Positions 50,001-61,231 of a DNA stretch of 64,000 nucleotides are shown piece after piece. Every line of letters begins with the position of its first letter. The first letter of the stretch is position 1. Source of the DNA: Euryodendron excelsum (Eukaryota; Streptophyta; Magnoliopsida; Ericales; Pentaphylacaceae); NCBI GenBank assembly GCA_033060915.1, contig CM065382.1, positions 1,250,501-1,314,500 of the forward strand. Reading direction: 5' to 3'. A program made the translations under genes and the position numbers. The notes beneath the pieces are model-generated. The model worked only from the letters and a program-made list of their open reading frames with translations, had not been told where the DNA came from and made no database searches.

Positions 50001-52503
50001 GTTCCTTCTACTCCAGAAGGATGCTCAAACCAATCCATTACCAGTGCAGGAGAGAAAAGGGGTGGAGCAAATGGTCTCTGTGCTGGAGCAATGTGTGTTC
50101 TGCCCCTTTATGCCATGCTTCCAGCATTGACCCAGCGTTGTGTGTTTGAAAAGACTAAGGAAGGAGAACGCCTAGTTGTTGTTGGCTCTAATATGGCGGA
50201 AACCTCTTTAACCATCCCAGGTATAAAGTATGTGGTCGACACGGGAAGAGAAAAGGTTCAGAACTATAACTCTTCCAATGGCATGGAAACATATGAAGTC
50301 CAGTGGATAAACAAGGCATCTGCTGCTCAATGTGCAGGAAGAGCTGGAAGAACAGGGCCTGGCCATTGTTATCGCCTCTATTCTTCTGCCGCCTTTAATA
50401 ACATATTTCCGGACCTCTCAAATGCTGAGATATCAAAAATACCCGTCGATGGCGTCCTCCTCCTCATGAAGTCCATGGGCGTTTATAAGGTAAATTCCAT
50501 ATGTAACTACAGGCTTCCTGTTAAGATAATACCTTTTGGTTCACCAGAAAGGAGGTTTCTAAGATTACCTGTCCATGTGTTGCCATTATGTTAAGGTGGC
50601 CTTTATTGAAGATTGGTTGCTTCTGGCAATGGACATATGTTGCTTGATTTGCCTGTGTCAAAATGCAACCTAACTGGCCAGTGGGAAACATTGATTTTTG
50701 AGTGTTTTCCTTAACCCCTCTAGTTTATCATTTTCGTTGTTTTTTTGGGTTTAATCAACCATATCTAATGTATCAAAATGGCACGGCTTAAATAGTCAGA
50801 TTGGGGTCTTGTTTGTGTGCCAGAACTTGTTAATTATCTCATCCTGTGCATGCAAATCATGCTTAATTGCTTTTGTGGTACGTGGATCATAGTTGTCATT
50901 TGGTTAATGAGCAGTATGCAACGCTTCTCTTTTGTCTTTTTCTATTTGGACTGATGGTACTGTTTGAGCTGCTAATGCCAAGTAAAAAGGTTTTACCTGA
51001 TGGAGCTAGTACGGCTCGGTCAGTCTTTTGACTCAACAATCAAAATAGCCTTGCCCTGGCTATATGTTTCTCTATTTTTTGCCATATTATCTTTAAAAAA
51101 TTTGATCCTAATTAATTTTAACATTTATCAAGTGTGTTTTGTATATATTCCAGGTTACAAATTTCCCATTTCCTACTCCTCCTGAGGCTACTGCCTTGTC
51201 CAAAGCAGAGCGTTGCTTAAAGGCTTTCGAAGCACTTGATTGCAACGGGAGACTGACATCCCTAGGAAAGGCTATGGCACTGTATCCCATGAGTCCTCGC
51301 CACTCCCGGATGGTTCTTACAGTTATCCAAATCATGAGAAAGGTGGAAAGTTATGCTCAGGCATATCTTGTTCTAGGAAACACAGTGGCAGCAGCTGCAT
51401 CTTTGAGCTTGCCAAATCCTTTTGTAATGCAATTTGAGGGAAGCCACAGAGAGACCAATGGCTTGAAGCAGGATGAGTTTGGTTCCATAGCAAAACAAGT
51501 ATACACAACGAAGAAAAGTTTAGAAGAAAGATGCTAAAAGAATCTGCTAAAGTGTCTCGTGCAAGTCCAAGCTGAGAAAGCAGCTACTTCAACTAGTGTT
51601 TAACCAAAGTTTTTGTGGTCTGCAACAGGAGTTCTCATGGAGTCATGGCACTATGGAGGACGTAGAACATGCTTGGAGGGTTTCCTCTGATAAGCATCCT
51701 CTGCTATTGAACGTGGAGCTGCTCTTGGGCCAAGCTATATGTGCTGGTTGGGCTGATAGTTGCCAAACGCATGAGAGGAATTTCAGCATCAGAGGGAGAC
51801 AGAAAAGTTAATTCAGCTCGCTATCAGGCGTGCATGGTTAGAGAAAAGGTTTTCCTCCATAGGTGGTCATCCGTCTCTAAGTCTGCCCCTGAATTCTTGG
51901 TGTACAGGGAATTACTACATACAAAACGACCATACATACATGGAGCAACAAGTGTGAAATCTGATTGGCTTGTTAAATATGCTAGGTCTCTGTGCAGTTT
52001 CTCTGCTCCCCTCACAGATCCTTAACCTTATTATGATCCTCTGACTGACCAAGTTTTCTGTTGGGTCATTCCAAGTTTTGGCCCTCATCTGTGGCAGCTC
52101 CCAATGCATGGTGTTCCCATCATGGATGATGTGCAGAGAGTGGCTGTATTTGGCTTTTCTTTGCTTGAAGGCCACGTGTTACCGTGCTTAAGATCGGTCA
52201 GGAAGTCATGGCAGCCTCACCTGCCAGCATTCTGAGGCCAGAAGCATCAGGTCAAGGTAGGGTTGGGAATCTTCTTTATAAGTTAAAAGACCAGGTTGAC
52301 AATTATTGACAGTTGTGCCATGTTAAGAGAGGCCTGGAATGAGAACCCTAGGGAATTGCATTTGGAAATTCTAGATTGGTTTCAGGAGGGTTTTTGTGAT
52401 CAATTTGATCTTTGGTCAGAAATGCACCACGAGGTTCTTTTAGACCCCAAAGAACATTTCCCAAAAGTTTCAAAAGAGGGAAAAAGAAATAAATCGCTCT
52501 ACT
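44056..52503 (+). pseudogene. DEAH13: Unprocessed pseudogene of DEAH13/DHX37-type RNA helicase
   Basis: Pieces of a DEAH-box helicase of the DHX37 class (18S rRNA maturation, nucleolar) lie in order with introns. They are N-terminal NAIILPEKKRNKKKG (about 44540-44585), KTKKNPKLTKSHKRKLNKIE (about 44702-44763), EEKEKAL (about 44850) and VETSRERHR (about 45143). Next come motif I GETGCGKT (about 45917-45942), motif Ia and FMTDGILL (46061-46292), DEAH (49039-49050), motif III SAT (about 49345), then 49258-50488, 51155-51537 and a C-terminal OB-fold-like region (about 51630-52503). Lesions: an extra base near 46126, a 2-base loss near 49467, a frame change near 51755, and TAA at about 52023. Motif VI reads QCAGRAGR instead of QRAGRAGR, and motif Ia TQPRCVA instead of TQPRRVA. 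N-terminal frames are broken repeatedly. The central 374-codon open frame (49470-50594) is preserved but cannot encode a working helicase alone. Confidence 0.9.
46300..49000 (+). other. Expanded intron of the helicase pseudogene with duplicated segments
   Basis: About 2.7 kb separates the helicase blocks carrying motif Ia and DEAH. It includes two diverged copies of a segment of about 200 bp (about 47280-47450 and 47510-47670, offset about 226). They share TTGTCTTCTTT, GCAG(T/C)TAACC(A/G)T(A/G)TAA, ATGTAGGTGATCC and GATTGCTGA. No coding domain is visible. Confidence 0.5.
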
Positions 52504-54064
52504 GAATGCTGAATGAGAATTGCCAATATAACATAAGTCTGTGGACTTCCATCTTGGTATGCATCATCTCAATGGTTCTCCACAAAGTCTTTAAAAGAAA
52601 CAAGCTCTGTAATTTTAAGTAGCCATCGTCTAGATTTGCACTTCAATTGTTGAATGCAGCGAGGTAATCTTTCAATCCATTGTCTCATTCAATTAAATAA
52701 TCATAGTCCACTGTTGTAATAATTATTATCGTGTTTGACTTTATAATCATATGATGTGTAACATCTGGTCTGGCCAACAATTGCCGAGTTGTCAAATACG
52801 TTGCCTGGCTAACCTTTTGTGCATTAGGGATAGAACTTGTGGAGTTCTGGTAAGTAACTGCTGGCAACCGAGATTTTTTTTCCTGTAAACATTATTGGTA
52901 TATTTTTCCATGCCAACCTGCTTTAATCTCAGTCTTTTATGTCGAAATGTTCCTTCTCTCTATGATAATGGAATGACAATTTGTAGTCGCAATTTGGTGC
53001 CTGGGCATTCTCATTATATTTGAACTCTTTCCCATGCTGCTACTATTGAAAATTTTGCCGGTCATTATACGTGGAACTTTTCTCTTTATAGACATTTTCT
53101 AAATGACAAAATCAAACTTGCAAACATGACTCTGTTGTTATAATAAAAGCGTGTCTTTCAAGCAACCCTTTTTCCATTATTTTTGGAGCAATGATGTTTT
53201 GAATGTCATTTGTTTTGGCCATTGTGTGTTATGTAGTATTCATAACTTGAATCTTTCAATGCAGTCTGAAGTCAAGTTCATGGAGGATACTTTGAGTTCA
53301 CGACAGGGTTGATTTTCAAAGGGCAAGTTCACATTCAGCAGCAGAAGCAAAATTATTGATGTAAATAAATTTCAATTATGTTCACTTACTGTAGTTAAGC
53401 TGCTGATTTTTGTAGTTCGAATATTATTTCTTAAAGTTCTATGATAAAAAAAAATATTATGTTATGTTTGGATTATGGGTTTATCAAGGAAAAAGAAAAA
53501 GAAACGGAAAAGGAGATGGAAAAGAGAAGAAAATGGAAGATTTTAAATTCTTGCCTATTTTTTTTTTGTATGTTCATTTATCCTTTACTTTCTCTTACAA
53601 CTAAGCATAAGCATAAGATGTAATTTTTTATCCTTTCTCTCAACAAATTTTGAATCTAAACACAGCGCTAAAATTCTAAGATAGATTGTAGTGGAGGCAG
53701 CAACATTTCAAGTAGCTAAAAATTGGAGTATAGAGTGGGATTTTCATTACATCTGGGTAGAGAGTTTCACCCAAAGAAATATTCTCTTATTCGTGTGTAG
53801 CCAAATTTGCAAAATATTTAGTGTTTCCATTCAAATTTGGGGTGGTACGTTGGTCCTCAAATCTGTGTTGATAATGTGTTTTAGACAGTAGTCACAGTCA
53901 GGTGGCCATGGAAGTATCTATTGCTAGGACTCATGCTTTGCAAATTATGTACAAGAATCGATTTCAGGACATGATGATCCCAAGCTATAATTTGACCTTG
54001 CAGAGCCTGTTGCACTGCCTAGAAGCTAATTGCACTTGAGCTGACAATTTCTGTTGAAGCCACT
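52504..54064. other. Region between the helicase pseudogene and the MULE, no gene seen
   Basis: Ordinary AT-rich sequence. Short ORFs (for example 53441-53623 and 53691-53891) lack domains. It ends at the left target-site duplication of the MULE. Confidence 0.5.
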
Positions 54065-54074
54065 ATCCAAATGA
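54065..54074. repeat. Left target-site duplication of the MULE
   Basis: ATCCAAATGA, identical to 62610-62619. Mutator-like elements usually duplicate 8-11 bp, and the copies abut the two inverted ends exactly. Confidence 0.9.
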
Positions 54075-54159
54075 GGGAAGTTTCCCTGACAAAGCCATTT
54101 TAGAAACTTAATTCTATAATTGAGGGATGTTTTAACTTTATTCTCGAACACGAGTTCAT

Positions 54160-54304
54160 CGCTAATCGAATTGGCGTTTATAATAAAAACGCTAATTGGA
54201 TTAGCGATTTTAACCGTAGAGTAAAAAACGCCAATTGAATTGGCGATTTTAAGAAACTACTAATTCAATTAGCGATTTCATTAAAACCGCCAATTGAATT
54301 GGCG
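54160..54304. repeat. Left subterminal cluster of five 17-bp palindrome-like motifs
   Basis: Copies at 54160-54176, 54190-54206, 54229-54245, about 54260-54274 and 54288-54304 follow CGCYAATYSRATTRGCG, for example CGCCAATTGAATTGGCG. Each is self-complementary or nearly so. They are candidate transposase-binding sites or fold-back structures. Confidence 0.9.
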
Positions 54305-54309
54305 GTTTT

Positions 54310-55960
54310 ACTCGACATAAACCCTAGTCGTCTTTCTCAGTTCATTCTCGTTTTATATCAGCAATCGTGAGTCTCTCTCTCTCTCTCGCGCATCAGGTTA
54401 CAAAATATACGACATTGTCACGCCTCCCTCTCTCTATCTCTCATTCGCGTCTTTCTCTCTCTCATTCACGGGTTCTCCTCCGAGTGTGGGTGAACCACAG
54501 GTATGTTTATTTTTTATTGTTATAACCATTGTATGTTTATTTGTTTGTTTTTATTGAATCTTTGTGAGTAAATATGTGCATTATTAGTCCATCAATTATA
54601 TGTGGTAACAAATTTTTGTGTATGCATTATTCTTGATTTTATTTTAGTTATAGACATGAAAAAACTTTAGTTTAAGTTCTCTGCTACATTTTCCTTCAAA
54701 TGTATTAAATTAAAATTTAATTTAATTAGCTTTGCTTTAAGCAATATAATGAAAGAAATAAAAATGAGAGAGTGGGCCAACAATAAAAAATATGTAAAGA
54801 ATAAAAAATTAATAAAGTTAATTGAATTGCTAATAAAATTAATAAAGAATAAAAATGAAATAAAAAAATTATTCAATAAGATATTTACATTAAAAATATG
54901 AAAAGAAAAAAAAAATGAAATGGCTAATAAAGTTAAATATATTTTAAAGTTAAATATAAAGCTAACAAATGGCCTTATAACATGTGTTTACATATAAAAT
55001 TAAAAGTTTTAAGAATATTTAATTTAATTTAAAAATAGGAATAAGCAATTAGGATCATTGGAGGCTCAACGTGGCCTCTCTCACTTGTTCGCAAGCTTAT
55101 ACTCCGAGTGTGGGTAAATATGTGCATTACTTTTGGTTTTATTTTAGTTATAGACATAAAAATGCTTTAGTTTATATTTCATTTCAAGCTCACACATTGC
55201 ATATGGAAACAAGTAAATTTGTTTGCACTTTGGACCCTTGGTTTTTGGTATTTCTCTCTTTTCTTTTGTTATGGATAAATTTTTTAGTGTATTTCTCTAT
55301 TTTCGTTATTTCAGGGTAAGTTTTTTCAATTGGTCTTCCTTATCTCCGTTTTTATATGTACTCATTTCTAAAAAAAATTAGTATAGTTTTGAGTGTTTAG
55401 TGGGATGTTTATCTTAATTTTTTATTAACTTTAAATTTATTAGGTATGACAAGCACTTAAGACTTTATAATTTCGACAATATTGTCAACATAACTGTTGT
55501 TTAAAAAAATATAGGGCAAATTGAAACTAATCACTCTTTTACTGTTTCTCTGAAAAATATATAAGCACCTCTCTTGCAATTGTCCGATTTGTGTGGAAAA
55601 TACAAAAATTAATCAATGAGATATTTACATTAAAAATATTTAAAGAATAAAAAAATTAAAATGGCTAATAAAGTTAAATATATTTTAAATTAAAAAGTAG
55701 AGGTGCTATATATAGAACACGTGGCTTCTTTAATTTCATAATTTTGAAGAAACTATTGATGAGAACATTTTAAACTCCGCTACATTGCTATATATAGAAC
55801 ACATAAATAGATATATTCATGTAAATATATGAGTTAAGATCAACTTTTAGTTTGTTAGTACCTTACTTGTCAAAACCATCATTTGCTTTGTAAATATATG
55901 TGTTACTTTTTTTATTCTCAAACCATTTTGTTTGATGGTAGGCACAGGTAAGTAATGACG
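54310..55960 (+). other. MULE 5' leader / promoter region
   Basis: CT-rich leader-like sequence (54360-54480) is followed by AT-rich, probably intronic DNA. The phrase CTCCGAGTGTGGGT plus AAATATGTGCATTA and TTTTATTTTAGTTATAGACAT occurs twice (from 54478 and from 55099), an internal duplication. No additional coding exon could be assigned. Confidence 0.5.
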
Positions 55961-55963
55961 ACA

Positions 55964-58884
55964 ATGGTACTGTTTTATTGGGGGGGAAGATAGTCCGAGA
56001 TCGAAGAGAAGGGATAGCCTATGATATAGAGGCTAGTGGATGTTATAATGTAGAACTGGGAACCTCACTTGGTGGGTTACGAGACATAATCATTCCTAAG
56101 ATGGATGAGTTTGGAGAACATGTAAACATAAAGTTCATATGTAGATACCCTGTTAGACGAAATGGAGAAGTATGGATATATAAGAAGTTATCAGTTAAGG
56201 ATGACGAGACATTGCAAACTGTGTTAAATCTCCCTTCGAGATATCCTGACATGTATTGTGTTGAAATGTACATTGAGAAAGACATATCCACAATGACCAC
56301 CAGTCACAATCGTCCTGATTTTAATTGGGGAGATGTCCAGTCCTACGGTGAAATCTTGAGAGGGAGAGGTGATGCATCGGATTTAGGGACATTTACTAGA
56401 ATGCTTACAGTTGGGCATAGTAGTCGAAGCGCAATTGAAGAGGATGCGCCAGGACAATCGATGCCTAACTTGTTCACCCCATACAATGATTACTCACAGG
56501 GTCTAAGTAATGTTGAACAATTGCATGACTTTGACAATCCACCCACATATCACCCACAATATGCTTCGGGTCAAGGGGGGTGCGTAGAGGCGGGAGGTCC
56601 CAGTACAAGTATGGATCCTGTAGAACGACTTGTGGGCCTTGATGAGATTGGTAGAGGGATAGATGAAGATGAAGATGTAGATATTGTTCAATCCGATCAA
56701 TCAGAGGAAGATGTTGATGTTTTAATAAGAAATGATGAAAATGACGACTCTGATGACGATGGGCAAAAACAAGTGAATGAATTGAATGACAATCCGGTGC
56801 CCTTTTTTACGAACCTGGATGGGGTAGATGATTCCGCAGCTGATCGAGACTTATACCATCGCGGTCCAACATGGTCAGATGTTAATCCAGAGTTTGCAAA
56901 AGGTATGGTTTTTAGAGATAAGGATGCAGTGATCCGTGCATGTAATTGGTATCATGTGAAGAGGAACAAACATTATTATGTTGTAGAAACAAATAAAAAG
57001 GTTTGGAGCACCAGGTGCAGTCATGATTGCCCATGGAAATTGCGTGCCTGTTTAAAGAAGAAGCATACTTTGTTTGAAATCACACAATACCTTGGGCCTC
57101 ATACTTGTTTACATGGGATGGAGAGTTTGGATCACCGCAACCTTAATTCGACATTCATTGCACACATGATTAAGATACAAGTTGCGGTAAGTTCTTATAA
57201 ATTGTAACTTAAAAGTAAGATGTTTGGATATTATGCAGTAATGCTCATATGAATATAAAGATTGAATATTTATTTTGTTGTGGTGTACAGGAAGACCCTG
57301 GATGGAAGATAGCTTCCATAATCGAGAGTGTAAAAAGTAGTGCTGGTTTCACAGTCTCATACAAAAAAGCTTGGCTTGGAAGAACAAAGTCCATTGCGAT
57401 GGTTTTCGGGGATTGGGATGAGTCCTATGAGAAGTTACCAAGGTACATGAGAACGTTGCAGTTCAGGAACCCGGGCACAGCTGTGGTATTGGAAACACGT
57501 GACATTGGAAGGTCTGCCGACGTCGCGCTTGACAGAATTTTCTGGGCATTCTGTCCATGCATTGAAGGTTTCAACCACTGCCCTCCAGTGATTTGTATCG
57601 ATGGTACCCACCTTTATGGGAAATATACAGGAGTGTTGTTGATTGTTGTGGCCAAAACTGTTGCCAACAATGTTTTCCCTCTAGCTTTCGCAGTAGTTGA
57701 ATCGGAAAACTATCGTGATTGGTTATGGTTTATCTACCATGTCAGACATCTTATTGTGCCAGGGAAAGAGGGGATCACATTGATTTCTGATCGGCATGCA
57801 GCCATATTGAGTGCAGTAAAAGATTATTGGGAAAGTCCACGAGACGGGCAACCAGTTGGAGTCCATCGATATTGCCTTAGGCACTTTAAAAGTAATTACC
57901 AAAAAAAGTTCAACAATGCTAAAGTTAAGGATCTTATATGGAAAGCTGGAACTGCCCGTCAGGTGCGTAAGTTCGACGAGGCAATGGATGAGATTAAAAA
58001 TTTACAAACGGAGTCAGCGACAAAAGCATTTCGCGACCTGTGCAACGAGGACCCTAGGAAGTGGACATTGGCGCATGACGGAGGTTATCGTTGGGGAGTT
58101 TTAACCACCAACGATTCAGAGTGCTATAATAATGTCTTAAGAGGTGCACGAGACTTGCCCATAACTGCATGTGTTCAGGTAACTTTTTACCGTTTGGTGG
58201 CAACTTTCACCGAGAAACGAGTACAAATTCATCGTGCCGCAGAGAAGGGGTTGAGGTACACATTGAAAGTGCAAAAGAAGATAGAATCTTATCAAGCTCG
58301 ATCGGCGATGCATCGCGTTAATGTCTTTAATTGGTAATGTCATAAAATTTATACAGTTTTTTTAATTCACACCGTTTATTGATAGATTTGTAGAAGTCTG
58401 CATCTCTATTACAACTATGAAGTTAGTATATTCCAAATGCAGGGCTCAGGGTTTCGCTGAGGTTATTACAAACCCAGTAGGCACGAAAGGGAATAACAGA
58501 CATCCGGTGACTTTGAATCCTCCCTCGTGTGACTGCGGAAAATGGGTCATCTACCATTATCCTTGTTCGCACATGCTGGCAGTTTGCGCGAAAACAGGAA
58601 GACAACCATGGGGCTTAATTGCTCCTCAATATAGTCTCGACGTTTTTGCTCACGTGTACGAATCAAGTTTCCAACCGATGGTGCACGAGCATTATTGGGT
58701 TTCCTATGATGGTCCTAAGCTCATTCCAGATCTGACCCGTCGACAAGAAGCTACGCCAGGGCGTCCAAAAAACAAACGAATCCAGAATGAGATGGACGTC
58801 TCTAGGAGACGACAATTCAATAATTGCGGTATTTGTAAACAACAAGGCCATGATAGGCGTAAATGTCCAAACCGGACTGCCTGA
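55964..58884 (+). CDS. MuDR-type transposase of the MULE, probably defective
   Basis: Exons at about 55964-57186, 57291-58333 and 58386-58884 encode about 900 aa. Seen in order are a PB1-like N-terminus (GGKIVRDRREGIAYDIEASG), an acidic linker, a MuDR DNA-binding domain (FAKGMVFRDKDAVIRACNWY then C/H residues of VWSTRCSHDCPWKLRA), the MULE DDE core (CIDGTHLYGKY, LISDRHAAI, TTNDSECYNN), a SWIM zinc finger (CDCGKWVIYHYPCSH) and a CCHC knuckle (CGICKQQGHDRRKC). This is the enzyme that cuts and joins MULE ends. Two oddities suggest inactivity. The likely start at 55964 (or 55955) reaches the GGKIVRD frame only if one G is added to the seven-G run at 55980-55986. The only AG acceptor giving the right frame in exon 3 produces TG|A, a stop. 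Either could be a sequence error. Confidence 0.85.
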
Positions 58885-59214
58885 TTTATGTATTGGAAGA
58901 AAAATTAGCTACCTAGTGAAGAACAATTTGTATTTCTATTTAAGATAATGGTTGGTTGTCATTAAGCGTATATTTGAACTTAATTGCATTTGAACTTATC
59001 GTATTAATTGTAAGGCTTATTTGTATTTCATTGATAGGTTTTTTAGGGTTTTGTCACATCGTTCACATGCATAGATATGATATTCGTAGGTCTCTGAGGT
59101 ATTGATCCTATCATTGACAGCTTTTATGCAGAAACCCAATGACTTTGCAGACCCTTACATCATTTATTTTATTACTGTTTTAACCCCATATGTTACGTGT
59201 CAATTGTAGGTGTT

Positions 59215-60064
59215 ATGGATACAGCTACGGCTCTTCCTGGGCCTATCGATCGTACTGTGCTGACGTTACAGAGCCATCATCGATCGAGTTGGATATGGGA
59301 CCATGGGGTATACGCATTTATAATATGTTTTATATTTATGCATATATTTTGTGGGATTTCATGTGTATACTAATGCCCTTCCAATTAATGATGTAGGGTA
59401 CAGATCCTCTTAAATACAGACGCTCCGCCAGTCATTTATACGATGTGATACACCCACGTATTTTGCAGTATGTACTACGTGCTGGGTTCTATGGTGTCTA
59501 CCGAGTAGGGATGATCCGGTTGGACCATCATTTGATCACGGCGTTCATAGAGCGTTGGCGACAGGAGACCCATACCTTCCATCTGATCTGACTATCGGGG
59601 AGGCTACCATTACTTTGCAGGACGTTTCTATATTATTAGGACTACCTGTCGATGGCCATCCTATCATCCGACGGGAGGTTCGGAGTACTGTGCAGGACTG
59701 GCAGGACTTGTGTGTCCAGTTGTTAGGTGTGGCCCCACCCCCAGAGCAGTTAGATAGGGGCCGTGTTCGGCTTACATGGCTCCGTGACACTTTCCAGGCC
59801 CTTCCAGCTGGAGCTGATGATGTTACTGTACAGCGGCACGCACGTGCATACATACTTCGCCTGATTGGGGGGGTGCTGATGTCAGATTTATCCCAGACTC
59901 TTGTCAGACTATCATACCTTCCATTTCTGGAGGACTTAGGCGCGGCAGGGAGATATAGCTGGGGCAGTGCGACCTTAGCTATGCTTTATAGGTCGATGTG
60001 CCGGGCGACGAAGCCAGATGGGAAGCAGATAGCAGGCGCACTACTTTTGTTGCAGGTTCAATAA
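59215..60064 (+). pseudogene. Plant mobile domain (PMD) gene remnant carried by the MULE
   Basis: Exon 1 (59215-59307) reads MDTATALPGPIDRTVLTLQ. Exon 2 starts at 59397 with GTDPLKYRRSASHLYDVIHP and continues with GFYGVYRVGMIRLDHHLITA then FIERWRQETHTFHL. The frame then breaks: CTGAT appears twice in tandem near 59581-59590, a 5-bp insertion. After the shift the family reading resumes as TIGEATITLQDVSILLGLPV and continues to AGALLLLQ at 60054. Complete PMD proteins go on past this point (WAWER-type motif), which I do not find, so it is truncated too. PMD proteins include the Arabidopsis MAIN/MAIL1 silencing factors, and the domain is known to ride in transposons. Confidence 0.85.
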
Positions 60065-60128
60065 CTTTGCACTTTATCCAGTATGCCGTAATGTTTTATT
60101 TTTATTTCATTTAGTATTTGTTTTATGT

Positions 60129-60350
60129 CCTGAACTCTTCACGTGAAAGCTGTACGAAGTGATGCGTCATTTCAATATAAAGTGTGCATTAGCTTCACGT
60201 GAAGGCATGTCCTGAACTCTTCACGTGAAGGCTGCACGAAGTGATGCGTCATTTCAATATAAAATGTGCATTAGCTTCACGTGAAGGCATGTCCTGAACT
60301 CTTCACGTGAAGACTGCACAAAAGTCTTGTTTCGCATCCCAATGAATTCA
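60129..60350 (+). repeat. 82-bp tandem repeat with TTCACGTGAA palindromes
   Basis: The phrase CCTGAACTCTTCACGTGAA starts at 60129, 60211 and 60293, giving about 2.3 units of exactly 82 bp. Each full unit carries two TTCACGTGAA palindromes (G-box core CACGTG). Another TTCACGTGAA lies just beyond at about 60348-60357. The repeat lies immediately upstream of the 213-aa ORF. Confidence 0.9.
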
Positions 60351-60442
60351 CGTGAACCATTTACTCATGCATTGTATTGTATTACTTATATATACGTCAT
60401 GCCATTACAAAAACAAGTGTTAAACCATACACACTTCCTAAC

Positions 60443-61084
60443 ATGCCGAAGCGAAAAGGATTATTTGGGGCATCGTGTAGTCATTCGGCTCGAAGCGGCG
60501 ACAGAGATGAAAACCAATCCTCACCCATCCATATGGTGCATACATACATGGATCCAGTCGGTAACAAATGGTATGGCCGAAAGCGTTGTTTTCTTAATAA
60601 ACCAATCCTAATGCACGATACGATGGGTCCGGTCAGCCACATCTTCATTAGTGATGCGTCCTTAGGTCCACTCCGCGGGGTGACTGACTCCCAATGCATA
60701 AGGTCGTCGTGGGAAGACTTGTTCGATAAACGGTGTGAACAAGAGATGTATTGCCGATGGCATGGCCTTCGTGTTCCAAAGGCCCGTTCAGCTAAGTTGT
60801 TCAATAGACGATCAGGTAACAGCAAGGTCATAAAAGCACTTGAATGCGAGATTGATCAAATGCAACGAAGGTTGGATAGATATCATTTTACACAGCAAGC
60901 GAAGGAACATTGTGGTGATCCAACACAACGAATATTAGAAATCGTTGAAGATCCATTGCTAGTTTCTGACCCAGAACTTTCTGACTTCTCAGAAGAAGAA
61001 GGTGACGATGACTTTCAAAACTATCTACCAAGTAGTCTTAGCGTTGCTGGCAAACCGCTATGTTGTTATGAACATGGTCCATAA
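60443..61084 (+). CDS. Unrecognised 213-aa MULE-borne protein
   Basis: The open frame starts at MPKRKGLFG and ends CCYEHGP. I do not recognise it. Visible features are a basic N-terminus, a central segment rich in aromatic and cysteine residues (VSHIFISDASLGPLRGV, CIRSSWEDLF, CEQEMYCRWHGLRVP), a predicted amphipathic helix (KVIKALECEIDQMQRRLDRY) and an acidic stretch (SDFSEEEGDDD). It lies inside the transposon, in the same orientation as the transposase, downstream of the G-box repeat. Its position recalls the accessory gene of maize MuDR, but I see no sequence similarity to support homology. Codons look constrained: no stops over 213 codons in a mixed-GC context. It could also be a captured host exon. 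Confidence 0.6.
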   Translation: MPKRKGLFGASCSHSARSGDRDENQSSPIHMVHTYMDPVGNKWYGRKRCFLNKPILMHDTMGPVSHIFISDASLGPLRGVTDSQCIRSSWEDLFDKRCEQEMYCRWHGLRVPKARSAKLFNRRSGNSKVIKALECEIDQMQRRLDRYHFTQQAKEHCGDPTQRILEIVEDPLLVSDPELSDFSEEEGDDDFQNYLPSSLSVAGKPLCCYEHGP

Positions 61085-61137
61085 AGCTTGGTGTACTTTT
61101 TTTTTCAGTATAATGTAAAATCAGTTATTATGTTTTC

Positions 61138-61141
<4 letters not shown>

Positions 61142-61176
<35 letters not shown>
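61142..61176. repeat. (AT)n microsatellite
   Basis: About 17 AT units lie between the 213-aa ORF and the 178-bp array. Confidence 0.95.
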
Positions 61177-61179
<3 letters not shown>

Positions 61180-61231
61180 CTTGGATCATATTTGGCATTG
61201 CGGAACTTATGAACATGGTTCGTTTTGAAAT

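Noticed and set aside
49753..50038. Minus-strand frames within the helicase block
   Set aside because: They are shadows of the acidic insert coding on the + strand.
59545..59853. 102-codon minus-strand frame
   Set aside because: It is antisense to the PMD exon, whose + strand reading matches a known domain.
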